Below, piece after piece: positions 55,665-64,000 of a stretch of 64,000 nucleotides of DNA. The position numbers were made by a program, and so were the translations under genes. How positions within the stretch are numbered: the stretch's first letter is position 1; each line of letters starts with the position of its first letter. The stretch lies in the NCBI GenBank assembly GCA_025093985.1, contig JACAAK010000007.1, positions 2,562,859 to 2,626,858 on the forward strand, written 5' to 3'. The stretch comes from Calvatia gigantea (taxonomy: Eukaryota > Basidiomycota > Agaricomycetes > Agaricales > Lycoperdaceae). Under the pieces are notes generated by a model, which worked only from the letters and a program-made list of their open reading frames with translations, had not been told where the DNA came from and searched no databases.

Positions 55665-58600
55665 CTAGTATCTTTGTCTGGGGTTTGACTTGACTGATGT
55701 TTTTCTGGATTTCTTGCCCCCCTTCTTATAGGTATCCTCCGGATGCCTTTTGTGGTACTCCGCTATTGCGTCTCGGGCGTTTTGCAAGTTTGACTCCGCT
55801 GTCCACATATCTTCTTCGTTGTTGTATCCTTTCCAGTGTATAAGGAATTGATACCCCCTTCCTTTTCGTCGTTTCCCTCGGACTTCCTCTACTTCGTATT
55901 CCTCTTCATTGTTGATGATCATTGGTTCGGGTGCTGGTGCTTCTTTCTGGATGTGGAATGATGTCTTTTGTGCCGGGGTTAGTAGCTGCTCATTAAACAC
56001 ATCATGGATGGCCCATCCGTCTGGTATCGCCAGCCGATACGCCGCTTCTCCTATTTTCTCCTTAATTCGGAAAGGCCCATACCTTTTTTGGCCTAGCTTC
56101 TTTGATGACTGATTGGTATGGATGTTGGTGTTTTCTAGCCATACTTCATCGTTGATCTGATATGTCCTCGTGTTCATCTTGCTGTTATCATGTGTCTGTT
56201 TCATCTTTTCTTGATATGATCGTAGTGCGGAAGTGGCATTGTTTCTTGCATTCTGGAGCTGTTTCAGGAACTCCGTGCTGCTAGGGTTATTCATCGTTCC
56301 GTTTTCTTTTCCTTTCCAGGGATGTCTTCCGTAGTTCAGGTAGAATGGTGTCATTTGAGTGCCGGTATGCTTCTTGTCGTTGTACTGGAATTCGGCCATG
56401 GGTAGCCATTTCGCCCAGTCGTTTTGGTCGTAGTTGCAGTATATCCTCAGGTATGTTTCAACTTCTCTGTTAATTCTCTCTGTCTGTCCGTCGGTCTGTG
56501 GGTGATAGGCCGTTGATAGGTTTCGTTCTATCCCTAGTCCTTTGAATAGCTCGCCGGTGAATTCGGATGCAAACTGTGGTCCTCGGTCACTAAGGACTTT
56601 CCTCGGTATTCCGTGTAGCTTCCATATTTCATCTCGATAGTGCTGTGCTAGTTCTTTTGAGGAAACATCCGTCCTTGTCGCTATGAGTCATATCATTTTT
56701 GAGAATCGGTCGACAATGACTAGGATAGCATCTTTTCCTTCTGATTCCGGTAATGGCCCAATGAGGTCGATACTTACTTCTTCCCATGGACCATTGGGGA
56801 TGGGAAGCGGGTGCAGAGGTGTCCTCAGAGGTGTCCTGCGTGGCTTATTTCGTTGACAATTCTGGCATCCCCTGATGTACTTTTGAACGTCCATTCAGAT
56901 TGCTGGCCACCAGTAGTCTCTGGTTACCAACTCGATCATTCGGTGTTGTCCTGGGTGTCCTGCATCAGGGGCGTCGTGGTACTGATGTAGTATTTCTTCT
57001 CTGAGTGTCGGTTCGGGTGGTACGTATATGCTGGCATTTTTGTAGATTATTCCGTCGTGTTCGGTGATGTCGGGGTCTTGGTCATGTATTTTTTGGATGA
57101 TGGCTGTCTCTCGTCCTTTGTTCGCCTTGATTCGTTCTTTGAGGGTGGGTTCCATAAATAGTTCGGCGCGGAGTAAGATGGTTCCTTCCGATGGTTCATC
57201 GTTTGTTAGCCAAGTGTCTCGGATCATAGTGACTAGTTTCTCCTCTTCCTGCTCTGGTTCTTGGTAGATTCTGGAGAGGAGGTCCGCTTTTGTGTTTGTT
57301 TTTCCCAGTACATGGCGCAGTGTGAAGTCATAGTCTTGTAACCGTAGGTACCATCTTGCTTGTCAGCCGTTTAGTTTTTGGGGTTCCCTGTAGTATTTCA
57401 AGTTTTCATGGTCGGTCCAAATTTCGAATTTCTCTTCTGCGTCTAGTAGGTAGTGTCGCCATTCCTTTAGTGCATGCATGATGGCCAATAGTTCTTTGTC
57501 GTAGATCTCATAATTTCGTTCTGCTGGTGATAGTGTGCGGGACGTGAATGCGATTGGGTGCCATTTCGAATTTTGTTCTTGTGAGAGTACGCCCCCTAGT
57601 GCGTAGTTTGATGCATCGACTTCTACCCGGAATTGACCTTTTCTCTGGGGTAGTGTTAAGGTGGGTTCTTCTGTGATTCATTGCTTTAGTTTGTCAAACG
57701 CCGATTGTTGTTCCTCCTTCCATTCCCACTCCTCTGAACCCTTCAGTTTGTTCAATGGGGCTGCTATCTTGCTGAAGTTCTTTATAAATCGGCGGTAGTA
57801 GTTGGCAAAACCAAGGAATCTTTCTATTCCTTTCTTGTTGTGCGGTTGGGGCCATTCTCGCACCGATTTTACTTTTTCGGCTTCCATTTCAATGCGTCCG
57901 TGTCCTACTGTTACTCCCAGCATTGGAATTTCTTCAGCGTCGAAGATGTATTTGGATCGTTTGAAGCACAGGTTGTGCTTGGCTGCTCTTTCTAGGAATC
58001 GGATGGTTCGTTCTCGTAATTGCTCTTTGGTGTCTCCCGGGATTGCAAAGTCGTCCATATAGTTCACTATGTCTCCGTCGCGTAGCAGGTCTCGGAAGAT
58101 GCTCGCCATCATTCTTGAGAACGTTCCGGGTGAATTACTAAGACCGAAAAACATTACTGTAGGTTCGAACAGCCCTTCGTTGGTTAGGAAGGCTGCTTTC
58201 CACTCGTCTCCTTCTTTGATTCGGACGTTGTTGTACCCCCAAATGATGTCCAGTTTGTTGAAATATTTGGCTTTTCCTAATTTGTCAATGACCTCTCCGA
58301 TTCGGGGCAGCGGTGTTTTATCCTTGATGACTACATTATTCAATTGTCGGTAATCTTGAATGAGTCATTTTGAGCCATCCTTTTTTGGGATGAAAAAGGT
58401 GGGTGCAGCATATGGTGATTTCGATGGTCGTATTCGTCCTGACTCGAGGTTTTCTTTAACAAATGTCTTGAGCTCGTCTTGTTCCTTGATCGTCATGTTG
58501 TAAGTTCCTGCATTGATTTCCTTGGGTGCGTCTTCTGTTAGGATTATCTCGTGGTCCCATTCTGTTCGTTCAGGTAGTTTGTCGAATGTAGTTTTGTTGA

Positions 58601-59216
58601 ACAAATGTGTGAATGGTCGTACGTAGTCCGGCAGGTCTGATGGTTCGGTGGGGTCAGGTTCTTCTTCTTCTTCCCATATATCCTCGGTGGCGGCCATGCT
58701 TCGGATTTTGTCTGTTATCTGGATGCTTTGGTGTGGGACTTTGCAGTCCTTTGGGCATCGATTGAATCTTATTTCTCCTGTTTGCCAGTTTACTTCCGGG
58801 TTGTGTTTGATGAGCCAGTCGTGTCCCAGGAATACTTCTGCTCTATCTTGGAGTTGTACGACCGATGCTTCAATTGTCTCTTTGTGTCCTTCAATTTCCA
58901 TTTGTATAGTTGCCTTTTCCGTGACCTTCCCTCCTTGGTTTGCCGTACCGTCCGCGTTAAGTACCGTGATTTCTTGTCCTAATTTTTCTGTGGGGATTTT
59001 TTCTTCATCTACCAGTTTCTTGCTGATGCTACTGGTGGTGCATCCTGAGTCGACTATAGTGTTTACTGTTATTCTTTTTGTCGGGGTTTGGATTTTTCCT
59101 TTTAGGTTTAGTTCGCGCTTTCGTTTCTGAGGAATCATGTAATATTCTTTTGATATCCTAGATACAAGTTTCTTGACTCTCGAGGTAGCGCCTACTCGGA
59201 GCCTTCGGAAAAATCC
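55665..59216 (-). pseudogene. Element K Pol: full length, five in-frame TGA codons
   Basis: One continuous frame with no indel. PR: TIVDSGCTTSSISKKLVDEE (about 59050). RT: GRIRPSKSPYAAPTFFIPKK, KLDIIWGYNN, FGLSNSPGTFSRM, NYMDDFAIPG. RNaseH: RVEVDASNYALGGVLSQ, LLAIMHALKEWRHYLLDAE, WTDHENLKYY. Integrase: zinc domain YHDAPDAGHPGQHRM and CQNCQRNK; core VSIDLIGPLPESEGKDAILV, VLSDRGPQFASEF, YHPQTDGQTERIN. Then the KLGQKRYGPFRIKEKIGEAA domain and a chromodomain (YEVEEVRG..YQFLIHWKGYNNEEDMW). TGA codons at 58365, 57678, 57363, 56895 and 56688 (lowest coordinate). Entered from gag by a -1 shift. It ends at TAG 55665-55667. Confidence 0.9.
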
Positions 59217-60340
59217 TGGTTGTTTTCTGGTTTCGCTTCATCCATTGCTCGGATCTGTACTTTCTTTGGTGCGGTGCATGCTTTGGCTATGTGTCTGATT
59301 TTGCCGCAGTTGTAGCATGTTAACCCTTTGGGCTTCTTGCAGTCTTTGGACATATGTCCGAATATTCCGCAGTTGTAGCATTTGGGTTCCCCTTTTGCGT
59401 TGAACACATGTCGCCTGCTTCCTATCTCCATGGGTTCTCCCATTCCCCCATAAGTAGTTCCCAAGTTTGTTTTCTTATCTCCTCGGTATTCGGATGCTTC
59501 GTATCCTTGTCCAGCTGCTAGTATGGCTTCCTTCCATTCTGGGTACGTATTGGGTCGCGCGGCTGGAGGGTAGCCTGTGATAGTGTGGATAATATCTTGT
59601 CGGGCGTTTTTTCGCAGTAGGAACATGGCGTGTCGATTGTCAGTTTTTGCCTTGTTTTTCAGTACCTCGAATTCGATGAGGTAGTCGGCCGTGTTCCTAT
59701 TCCCCTGTTTGAATTTTTCGATTTGCCATTCCGCCTTTGCGTTCATGGCATCGTCTGAGAAGGTTCGTTTGAATTCTTCTGCAAAGACTTTCCAGTCTAC
59801 AGAGTCTTCTCCTTCTAGGATTTGTGGTGCTTTCATTGCTGCATATGCTCCTGCTGTTCCCCCCCTCAATCTGGCCAAGACTGCTATAGCTTTATCATCT
59901 GCCGTGCTGACTTTGTTGAATTTCATGAAGAGTGTCATGGCTCTCCACCAGTCGTCGAACTTGGTTCGTGTTCCATCAAAGAACCCTGGGTCGGGCACAA
60001 GTCCTTTTGTGCTAGGGGCTGTGGTGGGTGCAGTATTGTCCGTCATTACTGAGTCTCCTGATTCTGATTCTGTTTCGGTGTCTTGGTTCTCCTGTTGTCC
60101 TAACTGTTCTTCTGCTATGTCGAGTTCGTCAAAGAGTTCTGATATAACTGTTTCTACTCCTGTTGGGTTTACTCCTTGCGTGGTTTCTCCGGGTTCGTTG
60201 TCTGTTACAACCGTTTCTGGTACAGGTACTTCAGGGTTCCCTGCTTCTTCGTCTGATGACTCGGTTTCGCTGTCTGTTTCAAGTTCATCGTCTGTAACTT
60301 CAAGCTGCGGTTCTCTGTATTCGTCGGGGTTCGAGCTCAT
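59192..60340 (-). CDS. Element K Gag, intact
   Basis: 382 codons from MSSNPDEYREPQLEV, the start conserved in all copies (an upstream in-frame ATG at 60412 would add 24 residues absent from the others). The N-terminal 110 residues are acidic and Ser/Thr-rich; then GLVPDPGFFDGTRTKFDDWW opens the capsid region, which ends near YGGMGEPMEIGSRR. Two zinc knuckles follow, CYNCGIFGHMSKDC and CYNCGKIRHIAKAC (C-X2-C-X4-H-X4-C). Stop TAG at 59192-59194. It forms the particle and packages RNA. No disruption seen. Confidence 0.92.
   Translation of the reverse strand: MSSNPDEYREPQLEVTDDELETDSETESSDEEAGNPEVPVPETVVTDNEPGETTQGVNPTGVETVISELFDELDIAEEQLGQQENQDTETESESGDSVMTDNTAPTTAPSTKGLVPDPGFFDGTRTKFDDWWRAMTLFMKFNKVSTADDKAIAVLARLRGGTAGAYAAMKAPQILEGEDSVDWKVFAEEFKRTFSDDAMNAKAEWQIEKFKQGNRNTADYLIEFEVLKNKAKTDNRHAMFLLRKNARQDIIHTITGYPPAARPNTYPEWKEAILAAGQGYEASEYRGDKKTNLGTTYGGMGEPMEIGSRRHVFNAKGEPKCYNCGIFGHMSKDCKKPKGLTCYNCGKIRHIAKACTAPKKVQIRAMDEAKPENNQDFSEGSE
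59207..59216 (-). promoter_or_regulatory. Candidate -1 frameshift box of element K
   Basis: GGATTTTTCC on the minus strand, 12 nt before the gag stop. Pol is in the -1 frame. Conserved in H, I and J. Confidence 0.5.
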
Positions 60341-60519
60341 ATAATGGCTCCTGGGTTCGTCGTGGTTCGAGTCTTTTTCAACTCTGTCTCCTGCAAGGTG
60401 AGGTGATGACACTTAACCAAATGTTATGACCTTAGTCGGTTTAGACCTCAGGTTGCAGCTCTGGCTAAGTCTTGAGGGCGAGTAAGGGAAAGAGAACAGA
60501 AGGTGGTTAAGCATACCGA

Positions 60520-61825
60520 TGTAACGGCAAAGCCGTTTTCACGCATGAAAATCACTAATCTAAGGCATACAAGCCTAATCTAACGATTGCATCGAACCTT
60601 CCTGTAGTAGTACGACCTAATCTAAGAGCCCAACAGTATAATAAAAGAGTACTCGATCACTGTAGAACACTATGACCATTGATGACGGATAGCGGCGGCT
60701 ACGGGATGACCACTGTGCTTAACAAAAAGCAATTCTAACAGTGTACCATATGACCAGTCGTGATTCCGGCCGGACCAGGCGGTAAAACCATTCCAATGCG
60801 TCTATACAGAGCTACGGGACCCCTCTAATGAGTCTAGACTCGAGAAATAAGTCCGACGTGCTTAATCTAAAAGGCTGATCGGCATGTTCACAAGGAAATG
60901 CCACCGTTGTTAGATTAACGAACATCACTCAGCACTAATGACACGTATGGACGCATTCGCATACAATCCACGGGGACACGTAGGAGAACAGTTCACGCGA
61001 CGTCCGAAATCTTAGATGTTCTACATATTTAGAGAAGAATGCAGACCCAGAGAACGGGCTAAAACACAGCCCGGAACAAACGGATACCCAGAATCCTTCT
61101 GTATTTCCAATGTTTCACTAATCTAACAGGTTGCGGCTCTCTTGGCGCGCGATCTAATCTACCAGTTTGTACCTTGCTTGATAATATGTTCCTAGTTGTG
61201 TAATCATTGTCTTGTCATAACGAGCACCCAAATAATATATAAACCCCCTCTGAGGTGTCGGACGTGGCAAGGAACCTACTAGCCATTGCCCAGCCTTCAG
61301 AGCGCAGTGAAAAGCGATCTATTGTGCCTGAGCGAAGCAAAGTAATAAGTTCTTTCGAGATTAACTAGACTAAGTGACTTGAGCTAGGATTGAGACCTTT
61401 TGATCTAAGAAGAAGACCTTGGGCTTACTCGTGAAGTGAGCTTAGATTAAGAGCATATTGCATCGCTACACCCTGGTACTTGGCGTATCACAAGTGTAGG
61501 ACAGTGCGCTTCTGGTCGTTAACTTGATAAGGGTGAAGCTTAGGGAGTACCTGAGGTTCTGTGTCTTGTTAACTTCTTGGATAAAGGACACGAGTCGCAC
61601 TTTTTACAGTGTAACTTGGCTTTACTCTTCTTAGCGAAGGTAGTTAGCTATTCTAGTGTTCTCCACGCGTCGTTGATTCGTGTTATTTTGTGGAATTGTC
61701 CCTCATATTGTCAGATTGCCTCCCCACGAACTTGCCTTGTGCAGAAATCTTTAAAAATCTATTCCGTCAGCTTAATCTAAGCCGAACATCCATATCACAT
61801 TTAGTATTTCTATTTCTGCCTCTTT
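60520..61825. mobile_element. 1.3-kb non-coding insertion with TAATCTAA boxes
   Basis: It splits the 5' LTR of K between two copies of ACCGA (60515-60519 and 61826-61830; TACCGA also fits). It opens TGTAACGGCAAAGCCGTT, containing the hairpin AACGGC-AAA-GCCGTT, and ends CTGCCTCTTT. No ORF above 70 codons. A TATATAAA box lies at 61236-61243. TAATCTAA occurs at 60556, 60576, 60618, 60863, 61119 and 61773, a one-base variant at 61155, and the reverse complement at 60910 and 61442. It is CG-rich. A long solo LTR of another retroelement family is the simplest reading, though the 3' end is not a typical CA. Confidence 0.7.
61236..61243 (+). promoter_or_regulatory. TATA-like box in the 1.3-kb insertion
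   Basis: TATATAAA preceded by CACCCAAATAA and followed by a C-rich stretch (CCCCCTC). It would drive plus-strand transcription from about 61265 if the insertion is an LTR in plus orientation. Confidence 0.4.
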
Positions 61826-62039
61826 ACCGAATACAACAGGGTGTATGTACGCTTAAATACATCTAGAGCTATCCGGTTGAGCGGATGGAGTAACTACATG
61901 AAACGTCCGGTCAAGGCGTGGTAGTTGGTACGAGTCATATCTCGGAGAACGCTGGACTAGAATAACTGAAACAGGTACGCGGATAGTTAGGAATGTAGAA
62001 TAGCACGGAACTCGTTATGATCAGTGGAAACTCATAACA

Positions 62040-62204
62040 TGCTGCTGGTCATGCATCCTGAGTCTACAATTGTGTTGACTGTGATCTCCTTTTTCATGGT
62101 TTGTATTCTTCCTTTTAGGTTTAGTTCACACTTTCTTCTCTGAGGAATTGTGTAGAATTTGTCTGATATCCTAGATACAAGTTTTTTGACTCTCGAGGTA
62201 GCAC
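62040..62204 (-). pseudogene. Element G/J pol: protease N-terminus
   Basis: Minus strand: reads TMKKEITVNTIVDSGCMTSS at the cut, matching the PR of K, with the catalytic Asp-Ser-Gly kept. It continues across K into 54346 after the TGCTG target duplication. Confidence 0.75.
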
Positions 62205-63335
62205 CTACTCAGAGTCTTTGGAAAAATCCTTTCCCTCTTCTTTGGCAGCTTCTTCTTTTATCCCCCAAACTTGGATTTTCTTGGGCGTGGTGCAAGTTTT
62301 GGCTATATGTCCTTTCTTGCCACAATTGTAGCATGTTAACCCCTTGGGTTTTTTGCAGTCTTTGGCGATGTGTCCAAAAATGCCACAATTGTAACATTTC
62401 GGTTCTCCTTTGTCATTGAAGATGTGGTGTCGACTTCCTATCTCCATAGGTTCACCCATTCCTCCATAGGTGGTGCCAGTATTTGTTTTCCTATCTCTTC
62501 GGTGCTTGGAGGCTTCATACCCTTGTCCAACAGAGAGTATGGCTTCTTTCCATTCTGCATATGTGTCTGGTTTAGCTGAAGGTGGATAACCAGTGATTGT
62601 GTATATAATATTCTGTCAGGTGTTTTTCCTAAGTAGGAACATGGCATGCTTGCTGTCGGTCTTGGCTTTGCTTTTCAGGACTTTGAATTTGATTAGATAG
62701 TCGGTGGTGTTTCGATTCCCTTGTTTGAATTTTTCAATCTGCCATTCTGCCTTACTGTTTGAAGCATTGTCTGAGAAAGTTCTTCTAAAATCCTCAGAGA
62801 ACACCTTCCAGTCTGCTGAGTCTTCAGACTCTAGGATGGCTGGCACTTTCATGGCCGCATATGCTCCTGTGGTTCCTCCTTGTAGTCTGGCTAAGACTGC
62901 TATAACTCAGTCATTGGCCAAGGCAATTTTGTTGAATTTCATAAAGAGTGTCATAGCTCTCCACCAATCATCAAATTTGGTGCAGGTACTGTCAAAAAAT
63001 CCTGGGTCTGGCACTAAGCCTTTTCCACTGGGCGTTGCTGTGGGTACTACTGCATTGTCGGACATATCAGAGTCGGTCTCTGATTCTGTTTCATCTGAAC
63101 TTGATTCGTCTGATTTCTCCTGATGGATTAACTTTTCCTCTGCTAGGTCGAGTTCGTTTAGAAGTTCTAATAGTACTTCTTCTTCTGCTGGGTTTGTACT
63201 GGGTTCATCATGTGCTCCTTCAGTAGGTTCTTCAGGTACTTTGGGGTTCCCTATTTCTTCTTCATCTGATGTTTCTGATTCATTGTTGGTGACTTCGAGG
63301 TTTGGTTCTCTGTATTCGTCTGGGTTCGAGCTCAT
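62205..63335 (-). pseudogene. Element G/J Gag
   Basis: Start MSSNPDEYREPNLEV at 63335. The capsid begins GLVPDPGFFDSTCTKFDDWW; a TGA follows KIALAND (about 62907) and another follows LLRKNT (about 62616). Knuckles CYNCGIFGHIAKDC and CYNCGKKGHIAKTC are at about 62400-62290. Stop at 62205. The GGATTTTTCC box is at 62220-62229 (minus). Confidence 0.8.
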
Positions 63336-63403
63336 GTATTAGCTTCTGGGTTGTCTTTGTTCAGGCCTGTTTCAGCCTACTCCTTGCAAGGTGAGGTAGG
63401 GAT

Positions 63404-63946
63404 TGTTGAATCTCACTCCGTACCACTACGTTGGTTCAGTCTATTTATAGCTGAAACGGGGTTCGAGTATTTCACCTTCAGAGGGTCGATAATAACGGAC
63501 ACTATTATGGACTACGCATGTAGGATACCGCACTGTAAGTAGCAGGTAGATACTACGCATGGAACCTTCTAGTACATGCGGACATGCACAGTATGCACAC
63601 ATTATGCTACTGGTAGTTAGACCTCACCCGTATAAGGGTTTAGAGTGCACAGACCAGGGACTAATAGTATATAATACCTATGTAGTATTGTAATATGTAG
63701 GCCTCTTGGCTACGCCCTTTGGCGTAAGACACTATGTCTTCTCTCCTCTACGCTAGCTTCTCTAAGCATCGCTTCCCCTCTCCTCAAGACTCTCTGAGTA
63801 CGCTGGTATAAGCAGGACTATGTCCGCTGCCATGCGCCTCTCCTACTGGACCGTCTCCCGGATGAATACGACTACCCTCCACCGCTGACGCCTACACGCT
63901 TAGGTAGTGTGAACTTATATTGGGATGTCTACTCGTTCTCTCAACA
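63404..63946 (-). repeat. 543-bp solo LTR of a third family
   Basis: TGTTGAATCTCACTCC..TTCTCTCAACA with perfect TGTTGA/TCAACA ends and a perfect 5-bp target duplication GGGAT (63399-63403 and 63947-63951). It lies in the leader of element J: K has the same leader without it. CG-rich, hence young. It contains the hairpin TACGCC-CTTT-GGCGTA at 63711-63726. Orientation not determined with certainty. Confidence 0.9.
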
Positions 63947-63962
63947 GGGATGCTTAACCAAA

Positions 63963-64000
63963 TGTTATGACCTTAGTCTAAGTAAACCTCAGATTGCAAC
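63963..64000 (-). repeat. Start of the 5' LTR of element G/J
   Basis: TGTTATGACCTTAGTCTAAG matches the LTR-1 edge at 60422 and follows the same CTTAACCAAA leader word. The window ends inside it. Confidence 0.85.

Larger units (their letters stand above)
54347..62039 (-). mobile_element. Element K: youngest chromovirus copy, complete
   Basis: Complete element on the minus strand: 5' LTR (60422-60519 plus 61831-62039, split by a 1.3-kb insertion), Gag 59192-60340, Pol 55665-59216, third ORF 54672-55658, polypurine tract and 3' LTR 54347-54653. The 5-bp target duplication TGCTG flanks it (54342-54346 and 62040-62044). It is CG-rich, with no frameshift. Confidence 0.93.
60422..62039 (-). repeat. 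5' LTR of element K, split by insertion
   Basis: Segments 60422-60519 and 61831-62039 join to 307 bp, exactly the length of the 3' LTR, once a duplicated ACCGA is counted once. Confidence 0.9.

Noticed and set aside
59691..60344. 217-codon plus-strand frame opposite the Gag of K
   Set aside because: Antisense shadow: Ser/Val-rich composition results from the acidic repeats of Gag on the other strand, and the copies in H and I are broken.
61577..61780. 67-codon ORF in the 1.3-kb insertion
   Set aside because: Length is within chance expectation and no motif is present.

Overview
The window looks like a repeat-rich accessory region of a filamentous fungus, most likely an agaricomycete basidiomycete. 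Reasons: coding exons are broken by many introns of 46-65 nt with GTRNGY donors and YAG acceptors; the genes are NACHT-type NLR paralogues (STAND NTPases); and the mobile elements are Ty3/gypsy chromoviruses and a Tc1/mariner element. No bacterial operon, rRNA, tRNA or CRISPR signal was seen.

Region 1 (1-26,000) is a decayed tandem array of NLR genes. Five relatives can be read. N1 (2-1078) is the C-terminal half of a divergent member. N2 (1500-2960) is 5'-truncated. N3 (7148-10279) has an apparently intact exon set. N4 (13819-16864) carries three single-base frameshifts. N5 (22704-26003) is apparently intact. N3 and N5 have identical lengths for their last five exons (108, 1329, 287, 165 and 270 nt). 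The N3 and N5 modules also share a relic of an older gypsy element upstream (about 3.4-6 kb and 20-21.9 kb). A roughly 1 kb 3' flank follows N3, N4 and N5, and part of it follows N2. A broken M18 aspartyl aminopeptidase gene on the minus strand lies beyond the flanks of N3 and N5.

Region 2 (26,000-30,070) is the N5 3' flank. It has lost every CG dinucleotide for about 1.2 kb, starting inside the last exon of N5. A structurally complete Tc1/mariner element (26,941-28,545) and a solo LTR interrupt it.

Region 3 (30,070-64,000) is a nest of LTR retrotransposons. Element E (minus) is interrupted by element F (plus, a second family). F is interrupted by element G/J (minus). G/J is interrupted by H (plus) with I (plus) inside it, and again by K (minus). 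K's 5' LTR carries a 1.3-kb insertion, and J carries a 543-bp solo LTR. E, G/J, H, I and K belong to one chromovirus family with LTRs of about 305 bp, two gag zinc knuckles, PR-RT-RNaseH-INT-chromodomain and a conserved third ORF of about 328 codons after pol. I did not recognise this third ORF. K is the least decayed: it has no frameshift, but five in-frame TGA codons interrupt pol and one interrupts ORF3. E, the G part and F are CG-poor (old and probably methylated); K, the 1.3-kb insertion and the 543-bp solo LTR are CG-rich (young).

The most unusual signals are the third ORF, the repeated in-frame TGA codons, the sharp CG-loss boundary in an otherwise intact immune-type gene, the Tc1 element whose long terminal repeats are themselves palindromic, and the 1.3-kb insertion with repeated TAATCTAA boxes.
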